Assembly: GCA_049999805.1 (NCBI GenBank)
Contig: JBNGIO010005918.1
Location: 140,357-197,139 of the forward strand
Length of the DNA: 56,783 nucleotides
Direction of reading: 5' to 3'
Source: Folioceros fuciformis
Taxonomy: Eukaryota > Anthocerotophyta > Anthocerotopsida > Anthocerotales
Below are positions 22,898 through 33,508 of the stretch, piece after piece (the first letter of the stretch is position 1; every line of letters begins with the position of its first letter). The translations under genes were made by a program, and so were the position numbers. The notes under the pieces were generated by a model. It was not told where the DNA came from. It did no database searches and saw only the letters and a list, made by a program, of their open reading frames with translations.

Positions 22898-25379
22898 CTA
22901 CTCGGTCTCGGTGCACTCCTGCCCTGGCCACCAAATCCCCGCGCCCTCTCTTTCTCGTCGCTGGTCAGGCAAGTCCTCGCATAAAACCTCTACCTTGCTC
23001 CTGCTGGCGCCTGACTTCTCTTGTTGAGATACGGGAGGGGCCCATCGTGGAGTCCTTTCTTCATCACCCGGCAGCCTATTGCTGAGAACCATCACGGGTT
23101 CTTGCTCCACCCATGCTTGCACTTCCTCCTCCGTCAATTCCTCTAGGACTGCCTCCAAATAATAAGGGGGCAGTCCCCACACCCGAAAGTAGTGGGAGAA
23201 GCATCCCCCGCGAGTCCTCAGTTGTAGGCAGTAAGCCCTGGTCCCTCCTATTTCCACACGCACATGGATAGTCAGATTAAGCACATGGTCCCCATTCACA
23301 TAGAGGCCAAGAACATAAGTTTCCTCATCCAGATGCTGTAATACAATCTGGCCTCATGTTGCAGATGAGGTGCTTACCCCCTCCTCCCATGGGCTACCTC
23401 GAACTGCCTGTCTTCTGCTCTCCAGGGGTATTGGAAAATCTTTTGCCCCTCTAGTCGCCACTGCTGTCAGTCCCGTCCTTCTGGCGCGGGTTGGCATCCC
23501 CACTCTCCCGGTCGCTGGCTCCACGACCGTTGTTGCTTCCTCTACCCCGATAGGGCTGTCCTCTATCAACGTGGATTCCCTCTGACCGGTAGACTACCTC
23601 GGTCGCGGACTGGTTGTTCCATCTAGCCTTCCCTTTCCCTTTTACCCTCCGGGCCTCATCTCGTTCCCGTTTATACCGGTCCGCTAGCTTCTGGACCTTC
23701 TCCACTACAGCTGCCTCCTACTCCTGTGCCCTCAACAACTCCTGTTGCATCTCCTGGTTAGCCTTGTAGACCTCCTTGACTTGGGTTAAAAGCAGCTCCT
23801 GCTGATCCTTCATGGCTTGCATTTCTTCCCAAGCCCTGCGTATTTCCTCCTGTACTTGTTCCTTTGCTTCACACAGGGCTTGCTGAGCTTCCTCTAGTTG
23901 TCTCTACCTTGCTTCTACTTTAGTCAGTTTGGCTTGCACTTCTTCCTTCTTCCCCTGCATGCTCAGCCAGGTCAGCGCCTGTGCAGCTTGGTCCAACATG
24001 TCTGCCTATGCCCGAACTTTGGCCGCTATTAGCCCTGGCAAATCCACCTGTTGGGGTGCATCTCCAATAGCCATTCCTCTGTCCAGGATTCCCCTTCCCA
24101 GCAGTGTGCACACCCTGGTCAGATCCTCCTCCTGCAATCTCGCCACTAAGGGAGTGGCCCTGAAAAGCTCCTCCCACCCCGGAAAGTGCTCTTCCCCCAG
24201 GGTCAGCCCTAATTTCCCTACCACTGCATCCGGTTTCAATTCTTCTGTTGGCGATGATTCCCTAGTTCGGCTGACGATGTACCTATCTGTCCATCGCTTA
24301 ATTTTCGGGTCAAATCTTGCGGCGAAGAATCCCTGGTTCGGCTGAAGATGTACTTGTCTGTCCATCGCTTAATTTTTGGGTCAAATCTTGAGGCGCTGAA
24401 TCCCCTGCCACCCTAGTGGTACACCTACTGACCTTTCTCCTTTTCGCAGGGGTCTTCTGCCCGGCCCTTGCCTTCCTCTTCCTGCCAACGTTAGCCTCCT
24501 CACCTGAACTCCCTGTTGCTCCCGACTCCTAGCTGTTGGACTCGGCCTCCTCCTCGGTTTCCTCGCCTTCCACAAGTGCAATGAGGCCACTACCTCTATT
24601 TCTGGTAGACTGTTAGCATGGCAAGGCAAATGAACAAGGAAGGGGGAGATCAGAGATAGACGGGGTGTTGGTGAAGCCAGGTTATGTCTCTCTTCGTTCA
24701 GTCGATCGAAGATAATTTTCCCATAGTTGATTCGGCTCCCCTTGACCACTTCGTGCAGGAATAGCAGCATGTGGTCCGACAAATAATCCTGCTTCCTGTT
24801 TTGCAAAAAGCACAAAAGCCACCTGGCCAAGCCCATGAGCTGGGCAGTTGCCATCTCCCGCGCCAACCACCCATTAGCCTCCCTTCTGATTCCGGTCTTG
24901 AACAGCACTGCTGCTGCTGCTGTGGTGCTGCGCTTCCTTAGGGACTCGATTACGAGTCCCCCAGCTTCCTCTTGGCTTCGCCCATATACCGTTCTGACCA
25001 GCTCGACATCCAAGTCCTGGGGTCTATCCTTGGCCCCTTCCCCTTTGATCCTGTTCCATAACTGGTGCGCACACTCCTGCACCGAAACGGGGGTCACATG
25101 GTTCCACCTCTTGGTCATGAACCCGAGGCCTAGCTCTTCTACCAGCCCTCCGGCTCTGGCCTTCCAATGGTCCATATTGGGCTAGAGAGCCACCTCCACT
25201 TGAGGCACTGGCTTCAGAGCTGCATCTCTGGAGGTTGCCGCCGGCGCCGAGTCCTCAATCGCTCTCTCCATCAAGCTATGCTCCGGCGCCGCTGTCTTCC
25301 CTAGTACCCATGTGCTCCGCTCCTCTTTAGGTTCGCCCCAGCAACCACGGCGCTTAGGTTCTACCTCCGCCTCGTTCAC
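22898..25379 (-). pseudogene. Extra ORF at the 3' end of the LTR element (plant-transposon-protein-like + coiled coil)
   Basis: The minus-strand reading runs from about 25379 to 22898 with one TAG (25182-25184) and several shifts. Part 1 (25175-24381): ELVRTVYGRS near residues 59-67, then GSRINYGKIIFDRLNEER and LISPFLVHL. I relate this pattern to the 'putative plant transposon protein' family (Pfam PF20167), from memory and tentatively. Part 2 (about 24200-23450) is a Gln/Glu/Lys-rich coiled coil followed by an Arg/Gly-rich tail (YRGRGSNNGRG). Part 3 (23299-22898) is a folded-looking segment ending beside the LTR. Its position between pol and the 3' LTR is that of an envelope-like ORF, but no signal peptide or membrane helix is visible. 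The same two-part design occurs at 38588-41134. Confidence 0.55.
24253..24396. repeat. ~71-bp tandem duplication inside the extra ORF
   Basis: Two near-identical units (24253-24322 and 24326-24396) share CTGTCCATCGCTTAATTTT and GGGTCAAATCTTG. In the minus-strand frame it duplicates about 24 codons around the sequence FDPKIKRWTD. Confidence 0.75.
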
Positions 25380-26045
25380 TCGCTTACACCTTACGTCCTG
25401 CCCGCCACGTTTGCTCCTCGACTGTGCTCCCGCTGTGGTTGCACTCTACATCGAAAATACTTCAGATCCCTCACGTCCCGCCTTAGGGTTTCTATTCGTC
25501 CGCGATGCTTTGGCTCCATCACCATGCCGAGATTCCGCTACCGGTTCCGACTTCCACGACGGCGACTCGTCGTCCCCAACCGTCGCTGAGTCACAACTTT
25601 CCTTTTTTTCCACCTAAGTCCCCAACTTGTTTTTCCCCCGCAAGTTACTCCCTATTCTATAAATGTAGGGGGGGGTCCCTATGTAGGCTTTCTAGAATTT
25701 ACCCGAACACCAAGACCCAAGGACCAAGCAGCACTTGTCCCGACCCATCTCCTAGTCCAGTTATTGACCTATCTCAAAACGCCAAGACCCAAGGAGGTCT
25801 TGTGCATATATACCCCTCCCTATTCCCAACTTAAGCCGCTTTCGCATCCGTCTTGTCAAAAAACAAAAAAAACACCAAGTCTTACACTTGGCAAAGGGAT
25901 GTTTAAACATTTTTCCATCTACAGGTGGGTACATACATTTTTATTAATCGCATTCGAGAATGTCTTTCAATGTACAAATTTATGGGCATAGACCTCAACA
26001 TCTACCCAAAGAAGCATACACTCTACGGCTACTCTAGTCCATGGG
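25380..26045. other. Junction DNA between LTR-element ORF and methyltransferase element
   Basis: GC-balanced up to about 25620, where it may still be upstream coding sequence of the extra ORF, then AT-rich. It includes a G-run (25668-25675) and a small perfect inverted repeat, CCAAGT-CTTAC-ACTTGG-like, near 25874-25891. No gene recognised. Confidence 0.4.
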
Positions 26046-26426
26046 ATGATCTTCTACTGCCTCAAAGTCAAACACAATGGCCACATTCTACAATCGCGCT
26101 GCATCTTGAAGATCAAAGTTGTCCACTTTCTCGAGTGCCTTGTCCTCCCTTTGCCCATCTCCATCATCCTCGTTGTTCGATGTTGGCCCCTCCCACACCC
26201 TATCCAGAGTTTGCTGTCCCAACATCACTGTCGGGCTCGTCTTGCGGCTCCTCCTCTTTGATGTCAGAGAGACAACCTGTGCTCGAGAGCAGTGCTTCTC
26301 GCTGATGCATACCCCCTTCGCCCAATATTGTGATGGTCCTCTCGGTAGCAGATCCAACGTTAGCTCCTCCACTGCATTGGGGAGCACTTCACAACCATGG
26401 ACTCGCTGGTCAATGTATGTTGTGCA

Positions 26427-27128
26427 TCATCTGTCCCCTTCGATGGCCACGCAATTTCTTTTAGCTAGCAACAATGTCAGCAGTGTTGTCCTGTTGTGGG
26501 AACACACATCCACGACCCACTCACCCTCTTTATTGAAGTTGCAAATTAGCTTGTCCATTAACCCCAAAGATCTTTGATATGGGCACACAACCCGTTTGTC
26601 ATGGGAAAGGTACATATGTTTCTTCACAACCGTATCATGTGCAATAATAGATCTTCCATTGCTGAAGATAGCACCCTTTTGCCTTGGCATCATCGACGTG
26701 CGTTGCTCCCCTCCTTCTGAGACCATTCGATAGTAATGTACTCGACGAATTCAAAGCCTCTACGGTCATTGGACATATTTGTCTTATCCCAAACAAATGA
26801 AATGAACCCACCTCCTTTGCACCACTTCACTCCTTTTCATGGCCTCCCCAACAGTGTGTGCATCTTCTACACCATGCATGACCACCAATCGAAAATCTTT
26901 GTTTGTTGTCTTCTTGGCAAAGCTGGCAAATACATTTTGCATAATGCTTCCATCCAAGCAACCATCCATGGGACCAATTTCAAACCCGTGAGGAACATCC
27001 ATCAGCAACAACCCATAGTTTTGTTGGCACATATATCCCCTCATGTCTTGTACAGTCTGTGCCTCAACCATATACTGCACTTGCATATCTGTCGAAGGCA
27101 CGTTAAAATTGAACAAGCCGTCATGCAA
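26427..27128 (-). pseudogene. N4/N6 DNA methyltransferase-like domain, copy B (frames broken)
   Basis: Frame 27128-26784 carries NYGLLLMDVPHGFE, the motif IV (DPPY) position, and later FRLVVMHG. Frame 26726-26427 carries VVCPYQRSLGLM followed by GEWVVDVC and NCVAIE. These match copy A: Y-x-LL-x-x-D-x-P-x-G, FR-x-V-x-x-HG, PYQ-x-x-LGLM, GEWV, and a hydrophobic-I-D/E strand. Both copies keep the beta-class order (IV before I) with about 450-470 bp between the motifs. The glycine-rich GSG of motif I, partly kept in copy A, is lost here. A frameshift separates the pieces, so this copy is dead. Confidence 0.6.
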
Positions 27129-28747
27129 GTCCTTATCGGCGATGGCCCTTTACTCGTTGTCTAAGCCCTTCCAGCTGTTCACTTCAAAAATGAAGACCTG
27201 AAACTCTTTGAGGAGCTTTGTTAGGTTCTCCACATCCTTTAATTGTTGGAAACATATTCAAGACAAAACCTTTGTTAGACATGAGTGACATGTCCACCAC
27301 TAGGAGTGCCCTCAATGACTCTTTGCCCTGGAGAGCGCCAGCTAGCCGGTGCCCTCCATGCCTGATGAAAAAGACAAAAAGGCAAATGCATAGTTTTGCT
27401 TGAAATAGACAAGATTTCTTACCTTCCCTGCGAACACTGTTTGAAACTTCGTGAGCATGGCATCAGTCAAGTGTTGCGGATACTCGTTTCGCACCTCATC
27501 AAATGAAGAACAACCAAGGTGCTTTGCCATCGCCACCTGGATACTATGGAACTTCTTCCTTAGGCATATGTCATCATCCATGCCTTTAAGGTCCAGCAAC
27601 CCAGCTAGAACCTTCTCTGTTGCCGATATGCGGATTTGCTAGCCACACTCCCCTGCTGGAGTACCCTGGAACGACTACCATGGCTTTGCGAGCATGTCCT
27701 TCGGCCTCACGTACCCAGCATCAGCCTTTTTTGCATCATCATATGCTTTGCGCTTGCCTTTTCCTTTCTTATTCATGCCTATTATTGTATGTTTCCACTA
27801 CTCCGACAATTCACAAGCTTCCCATTTGCTGAATATCTTATCTATATGTTCCCACACCTTCCCTTCTTACTTGGCTATGCAAACTATGTTTGTCCGATTA
27901 TCCACCTTTGTCTACTCGTACACATCATCTGCTTGACCCTGGTCATTCTCGATTAGCCCCAAGACCTTGTACAAGTTGAACTTCCATGCCATGGTCATGT
28001 GCACACCATCTCTTTTGGCTATAATAAGCTCATCTCTCAGATACAGTGCTTGCTCGATGAACGACATTTTCCTCCTTCTATTCAACATAATATTGTGGTC
28101 CGTTGCAAGCACTTACATCTCCTGCAGCATAACTCCACAGTACACATGGGCTTCAACATATTGAAACCGTTTTTTTCCTAGTGAGATCTCCGCCAAGTGC
28201 TTCATAGTAGCAAATGTGTGATTCCCCCCGAGAACACCCATAACGTACTAATGCCCCCAAAACTTCACCAGATTTAGTTCCTTCAAAGTCGCACACTCAG
28301 GCGGGTCTATCATGCATAACAAAGGTATCACTCCCTCTTCGATGCACCCTTTCGCTATCACCTTGCAAGATAGTTTGTCCAAGCCTCATCCACTTTTCTT
28401 GTTTGGGCATCCTATGTGAGGTACGCTATGGGCCTGAAGTTCTCCAACTTCACCCACATAGTTTCTGGGACTACCTTCTTCTCATACACGCATTCTCGTA
28501 AACGAGTAAGCAGATCTTGTTCTCATTTGGCTTCCTCTAAGTGCTCCTCATCTGTAAACACGTGTACTGTTGTTATGGCCTCTAAGGAGCGAGGGCCCCC
28601 ACTCCCACTTCGTCCCTTTGTTTTCTTTTGGTTGATTCCATCTTCTTTGGTTTTGGCATCCCGTTGCACTCTACCCCTTCATTTCCCTCCTATTTGTTCC
28701 ATGCTCGCATGTGTATGTGCATCAAATCCCTCGGATTGCCCCGGGAT

Positions 28748-28847
28748 NNNNNNNNNNNNNNNNNNNNNNNNNNNNNNNNNNNNNNNNNNNNNNNNNNNNN
28801 NNNNNNNNNNNNNNNNNNNNNNNNNNNNNNNNNNNNNNNNNNNNNNN
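28748..28847. other. Assembly gap (100 N)
   Basis: Exactly 100 N inside methyltransferase element copy B, a conventional placeholder of unknown true length. Frames drawn through it are meaningless. Confidence 0.99.
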
Positions 28848-29689
28848 AGCCAGCACCCAGCCCCCTCACCCTGGTCCCGGAATTGGACAAACTAGTTCGG
28901 GTCTGGGGTCTCCAAATGTTGGAACCCTGCCTCGTGCCCGTGGGCACCGGCTGGCCGGCACCCATGCTGTATCTCTAGCTCGTAGCAAACTATGGGGACT
29001 TCAACAGATGCCCCCATCTTGGGGTAGTCAGCAAACAATTCTCGATTCGGAATATCTTCCCCGGAAGCTTGCCCATCATCCTTTGTTTTTGAGTGCCCGA
29101 GCATGATTGGAATCGGGCCATGATTCTCATCTAAAGGTTCCATCTTGCTCTCTAGCTCGCTTACCACCTCCTCTGCCACACCTTGGGCCTGTAGGATTGA
29201 TCTATGGACTGCCATAGCTCTTCTATGGCCCTGCATTGTTTGTGTGATTTTGGTGCACAAGCATTAGATCCATGCATTTCCCTGGCTAATACCCTGCAAG
29301 AGAGGGGAAGCCATGTTACCACTATAACCTCCCACACCTCATAAAGCCATACAAAAATTGTCACTTGTAGTCTTCTCTTGTCTGCACTGGATGAACATAT
29401 CCACAATACATTCGAGCTGGCACTTGCATATGATCATGCCATTGAAGGCAACACAAAATAGCTAGTACCTCTCGACCTTTGTATCCAATTCGGTGAACTG
29501 GAAAGGCTTCGTAGAACATAGAAGGCAACCCTCTAGATCTCTTATTGCGTTCATCTCCAAATTGCCCCAAATCAACCAGCCAGCTCTAGCTTGTTGGGTT
29601 GGATAGGCACCTTTAATCCTCATGACAAAAAGCTTGTAAAGGGGAGTCCATAATTCCCCATCATCCTCCGATTCCTCCTCCTACACAAG

Positions 29690-31116
29690 TGTGGAGTAAA
29701 ATGTTGTGTCCAGAGACACTGCGAGGTCCACACTTACCCTCTATGTCATTGATTTGCTCCCAAGGGAATGATTTGTGCCAAGTAACACAGGCTTCTACTA
29801 CTACCCGCTCTTGACTAGGTTGGGTCTACTCCCTACCATCACTACTACCTACTCGTTCAACTACTACCATCCCCGGTGGACCAACTACCCTGCACCCTGT
29901 TCGACGAGCCTGGTTCCTACTCCGCGACCGTAGTTTAGGACTCCTCTACCAGTAGTGACCCCCACGACCGTGGTGGGTCCCACCCCAAACCCTAACTAAC
30001 GAGTTCTGGCGCTTGCGCCCCAGCGGGATTCTGCCCCGGGTGATTGTTTCTAGCTCCTGACTCACACATCTAATCTTATCGGTCGCGATTCACGCATGTG
30101 GTAACCAACTTCACGCCAATTGATCGCCGCGGGCCACCCACACTTTCTCACAATCGCGGGCATTAACCACCCACGCACATACACAAACACAATTTTGTTA
30201 CACTATTGTTTCCGGATTCCAAGCACTCTCACTTCCCCAAGTGACAGACACAAACCCTCCACAATCTCTCAGCCTACTTCACACCATCGTCCCTTGTCCT
30301 CACAATCTCAAGCGGCTTCTCACAACCATTCCGAGTTACTTACAGAACCTTCAACCATTCAGTACCCCATAGCTCACGCAATTCTCCGGTTAGTTCAATT
30401 AGCTTCTTGCATCCGTTCCAAATCACCCGCCACATGCAGCGCCGCATGAGGCGTTAGCCGTGCTTTTCTCTCTTTTTCCTTCTCCTCTCAACTCCTTCAC
30501 TCCTTCACTCACTCAACTCACTCGCTCTCAACTCAACCTCGAGGTGGGTTTTGGAACGCAGCAATTAGCTAGGGGAATAGGGAAGGAGAATTCCTCCCGT
30601 GCCGTGGTTCTCGCGGATTTGTCCCCCTCACTACCCGCCATAGAATAGTGTGTTAGGCTCCCTCCAGGAGCGTCTCGTGCGTGCTACCCTCCTCAGCAAC
30701 TCGGGGATCTCAACCGAAAGACAGGCCTGCACACACACATGCTCAAATTCCCAGCAAGACAGATGACTCGGGGAATAGTGAAGGGAAAATCCCTCCGCGC
30801 TACGGTTCTTGTGGATTCGTCCCCCTTGCCATCGACCATGGAGCAATGCTCACAACTCTCCTTAGGAGCTTCTCGCGCACACTACCCTCCTGGTAGTGCG
30901 GGGATTTCGACCCGGGAGTGTCTCCAACATTTGCTGATTAGAGAGACCCAACAGGCCTCTTTGTACAACGCATCCAAATCGGGGGAGCAGCCCACCATTA
31001 AGTCTAGTGTAAGTAGTCAAGTGCTCTTAATTGTGAGCGGCATCAGGTCCAAGAAAGCATCTTCACCAAATCTTAGCTAAACACTATTTTAAGATAAATT
31101 CTTGCCTATCTTAACA
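29690..31116 (-). repeat. LTR copy 2 of the minus-strand retroelement (~1.43 kb)
   Basis: Homologous to 21387-22884 across its length and in the same orientation. Here both ends are intact: minus strand begins TGTTAAGATAGG (31116) and ends CTCCACA (29690), giving TG...CA. The purine tract GGAGGCGAGCGCGG (minus) adjoins the start and fits a PPT. Its lower flank (CCTACACAAG) is not a PBS but coding-like sequence of the methyltransferase element, so 29690 is a true insertion edge and this is a 3' LTR. Confidence 0.8.
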
Positions 31117-31472
31117 CCGCGCTCGCCTCCTATCCAGCCTTCGCGTTCTCCTTCCTCGGCCGCTAAATCCCTGGGCTCTCCTCCCTCTCTGCTGGTCAGG
31201 CAAGTCCTCCCATAAAACCTCCACCTCACTCTCACTGCCGCTTGACTTCTCCTGTTTAGGCATGGGTGGGTCCACTAGGGGGTTCTCCCTGCTCCTTCTG
31301 ATCATCTGTTGCTGAGGATCATTATAGGTTCTTGCTCCACCTAGGCCTGTGCTTCCTCTTTGGTGAGCTCCTTCAACACCGCCTCCCAGTAACAGGGAGT
31401 CAACCCCCATACCCAAAAGCAATGGGAGAAGCATCCCCTACGGATCCTCAGTTGCCGAAAGTAGGCCCTGGT
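31111..31472 (-). pseudogene. Truncated extra ORF of LTR element copy 2
   Basis: The minus-strand reading (31434-31111) matches 23230-22898: EKSSGSESEVEVLWEDLPDQ against EKSGASRSKVEVLCEDLPDQ, and similar upstream residues. The homology stops exactly at 31472, where the Copia LTR begins, so the Copia element cut this copy. The rest of the element is not found beyond the Copia element. Confidence 0.75.
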
Positions 31473-31761
31473 TGTAGGGTTATTAAAGCCCAATGTGCTT
31501 AGACTAATGTGTTTAGTCTAAGATTAGTGTCTAGTTAAGTACCATTAGTTTAGATTAGCTTAAGCTAATCTGTAGGAAGTTCTTGCGCAGCTTCCTGTGC
31601 GCTTCTTGTGAAGCTTCCTAGGGAGCTCTTCTAGAGGGTATAAATACACCTATAGCTCCCTTGCTATTGAGACTCTATGTGAGAGTGTGACCTCTCTTTC
31701 TCCTCTCCTCCTTGCCTCCTCCTCTCCTCCTTCACCATGTAGCTCCTATAGCGGTCCTACA
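31473..31761 (+). repeat. Copia 5' LTR (289 bp)
   Basis: Begins TGTAGGG and ends TCCTACA, a terminal inverted repeat TGTAGG/CCTACA. It contains a TATA box (TATAAATA, 31639-31646) in U3, a perfect 10-bp stem (31498-31522) and a perfect 20-bp palindrome (31552-31571). Confidence 0.95.
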
Positions 31762-31763
31762 AG

Positions 31764-31781
31764 TGGTATCAAAGCAGGTGC
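31764..31781 (+). other. Copia primer-binding site (initiator tRNA-Met)
   Basis: TGGTATCAAAGCAGGT two bases after the LTR. It matches the 3' end of plant initiator tRNA-Met (TGGTATCAGAGC...) with one substitution and one missing base. This is the standard primer of plant Copia elements. Confidence 0.9.
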
Positions 31782-32623
31782 GGAGCAAGATTGGTGATGG
31801 CTCTAGGTGATGGTTGCAAGTGCTCCATGAGGAAGGCTTCAGAGTGAGACAGCAAGCGGGAGCAGTGTTCGACATCCCGAGAAGCGTGGAGTGCCAAGAG
31901 CGAGGGTGTCGGGAGCGCGGGGCAACGAGAGGGTGTTGCCGCACCGCGAGGGGCTTCTGCCCTAGGGCGCCATCCACACCAGGCTCCATATCCGGAGCGC
32001 GGGGTGCAAGGGGGACGAGGGCGCCGCACAAGGGCGCCACCAAGTGCCCAGACCGCGAGGCAGCTCAGCCTGCGGGCCCCCCTTTTGGCGCAAGGCAGCT
32101 CAGGCTACGGGGGCACAAGGCCCCCGTGGGCTCTCAGCCCCCTGCCAGGGGCACCGGCGCCGGCCCCGGGACAGGGCGTCGCTGGGGTGCGGCCAGGCAG
32201 CGCCAGCGGGCGTTGACCCGGCCGGCAAACACTAGACCCGGCTGGACGTTGGGGCCAGGGCGCTTTCGGACGTGGGGTGCCAGGGAGCGCCATTACGCGG
32301 GCCAGCGGAAGTAGAGGTGCGAGTGACGCAAGCGATGCGAGTGCGAATGACGCCGAGGCGCGGGCGAGAGTGACTTCGTGGACGCCGGATCGCAGTTGCC
32401 GGGGCGCCAAAGCCGAGAGTGAGGGCAAGGGCGCGAAATCGATCCCGCCCGCGAGGCGGAATCAGATCTCAATCGGAGGATTTAGGCCCAACGTGTCGAC
32501 CTAAATTGTGGACAGACGAATCGGAATGAGGGTAACAAAATCTTCATTACATTCCGACAGTTTCTAACTAGCCTTTTGGTTGATTTGCATCGATTTTGAA
32601 ACATTACATCCTCAGAAAACGTC
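31782..32623 (+). other. Copia 5' untranslated leader
   Basis: About 840 nt between the PBS and the gag ATG, markedly GC-rich (31860-32450) compared with the AT-leaning coding part. Overlapping frames on both strands are Ala/Gly/Arg/Pro-rich composition artefacts. Confidence 0.6.
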
Positions 32624-33508
32624 ATGTTCAATATCGAGAAGTTAGATGGTACTAACTTCCCTTTATGGAAAGAACAAGTGTATAATGTTCTAGTACAGAA
32701 GAAGCAGATCAAGCCCATCAAGCTGCTAAGAGTGAAACCTGTAAGCATGACTCAGGATGAGTGGCAAGATCTAGATGAGCTTGCTAGATCTACCATCATG
32801 CTAACATTGTCGAAGTCGGTCTACTTCAACGTGAAATACAAGACCACAAGTTTCGAGCTATGGCAGAAGTTGTGTGACCTTTATGAGAAGCAAAGAGCGG
32901 CTTCTCAGGTCTATTGGTTGAAACAACCGGTGGACTTGAAGATGAAGGAAGGGATGAGGATGTCCGATCATTTGAATGAGTTCAATACCATTTTCAGCCA
33001 GCTCTCAGCTCAAGGTATCTCGTTCCCAGATTCTGTGAGAACTATGTTTCTGTTGGTCACATTACCAGAGAGCTGGGACACCTTTCGTACAGTTCTGAGT
33101 AATTCCGCTCCTGCCAGTGGTCTTACCGTTGTAAATGTGGAAGGTAGCATGTTAACAAAGGAGGTGAACAGGAAGAATATGGAACCTTCGAAAGGTTTCA
33201 ATGCCCTCATGGTGAGAGGAAGGTCCACTTCAAAGGGGAACTACAAGGAGCGAAGTCTTTCCCGTAGCAAATCTTGTAGTCGTAACAATGTTGAGTGTTA
33301 CCATTGTCACAAGAAGGGTCACATCAGAAGGGACTGCGAGAAGTTCAAGAAGGACAAAGAAAAGGAGAAGAAGCAGAGCGACAACAAGGCAAGTCCGAGG
33401 GTCAAGCGTGACAAGGTGAACTCTGTTGATGATGGAGATGTTCTTACCTCTTCTTTCTTCGATCATGCACAACTGACAGCCGTGGAGAGTCACTTACTTC
33501 GTGTGTGA
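32624..33508 (+). pseudogene. Copia gag (intact frame to zinc knuckle, then deleted)
   Basis: A 294-codon frame. It starts MFNIEKLDGTNFPLWKEQV, the usual Copia gag opening, and has the UBN2/Retrotran_gag core (TSFELWQKLCDLYEK, MRMSDHLNEFNTIFSQL, LLVTLPESWDTFRTVL). A CCHC knuckle follows, CYHCHKKGHIRRDC, with a Lys-rich tail. The frame then drops straight into the integrase region. The protease active site (DSG-type) and the pre-integrase HLGH-type zinc motif are absent, so an internal deletion of several hundred bp near 33430-33500 is implied. Confidence 0.88.

Larger units (their letters stand above)
26046..29650 (-). mobile_element. Decayed repeated element, copy B (methyltransferase-bearing family)
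   Basis: A long, broken minus-strand reading runs from about 29650 down to 26046, interrupted by a 100-N gap (28748-28847). N-terminal stretches readable across frames include LYKLFVMRIKGAYP and WGNLEMNAIRDLEG (29500-29650), the block near 28892-29260, GVHMTMAWKFNLYKVLGLI (near 27960), and a helical segment near 27342-27599 (SSFDEVRNEYPQHLTDAM). The C-terminal third is the methyltransferase domain. It shares order and sequence with copy A. The reading is open right up to 29650 and stops where the retroelement LTR begins at 29690, so the LTR element probably inserted into this one. Confidence 0.6.

Noticed and set aside
24941-24960. Perfect 8-bp inverted repeat GGGACTCG/CGAGTCCC
   Set aside because: Inside a coding-type frame, with no T-run or partner signal. 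Chance at this size is plausible.
25874-25891. Short inverted repeat beside an A-rich tract
   Set aside because: Terminator-like only in the bacterial sense, which does not apply here.
31860-32430. Long Arg/Pro/Ala-rich frames on both strands in the Copia leader
   Set aside because: GC-rich untranslated leader. Frames overlap each other and lack family features.
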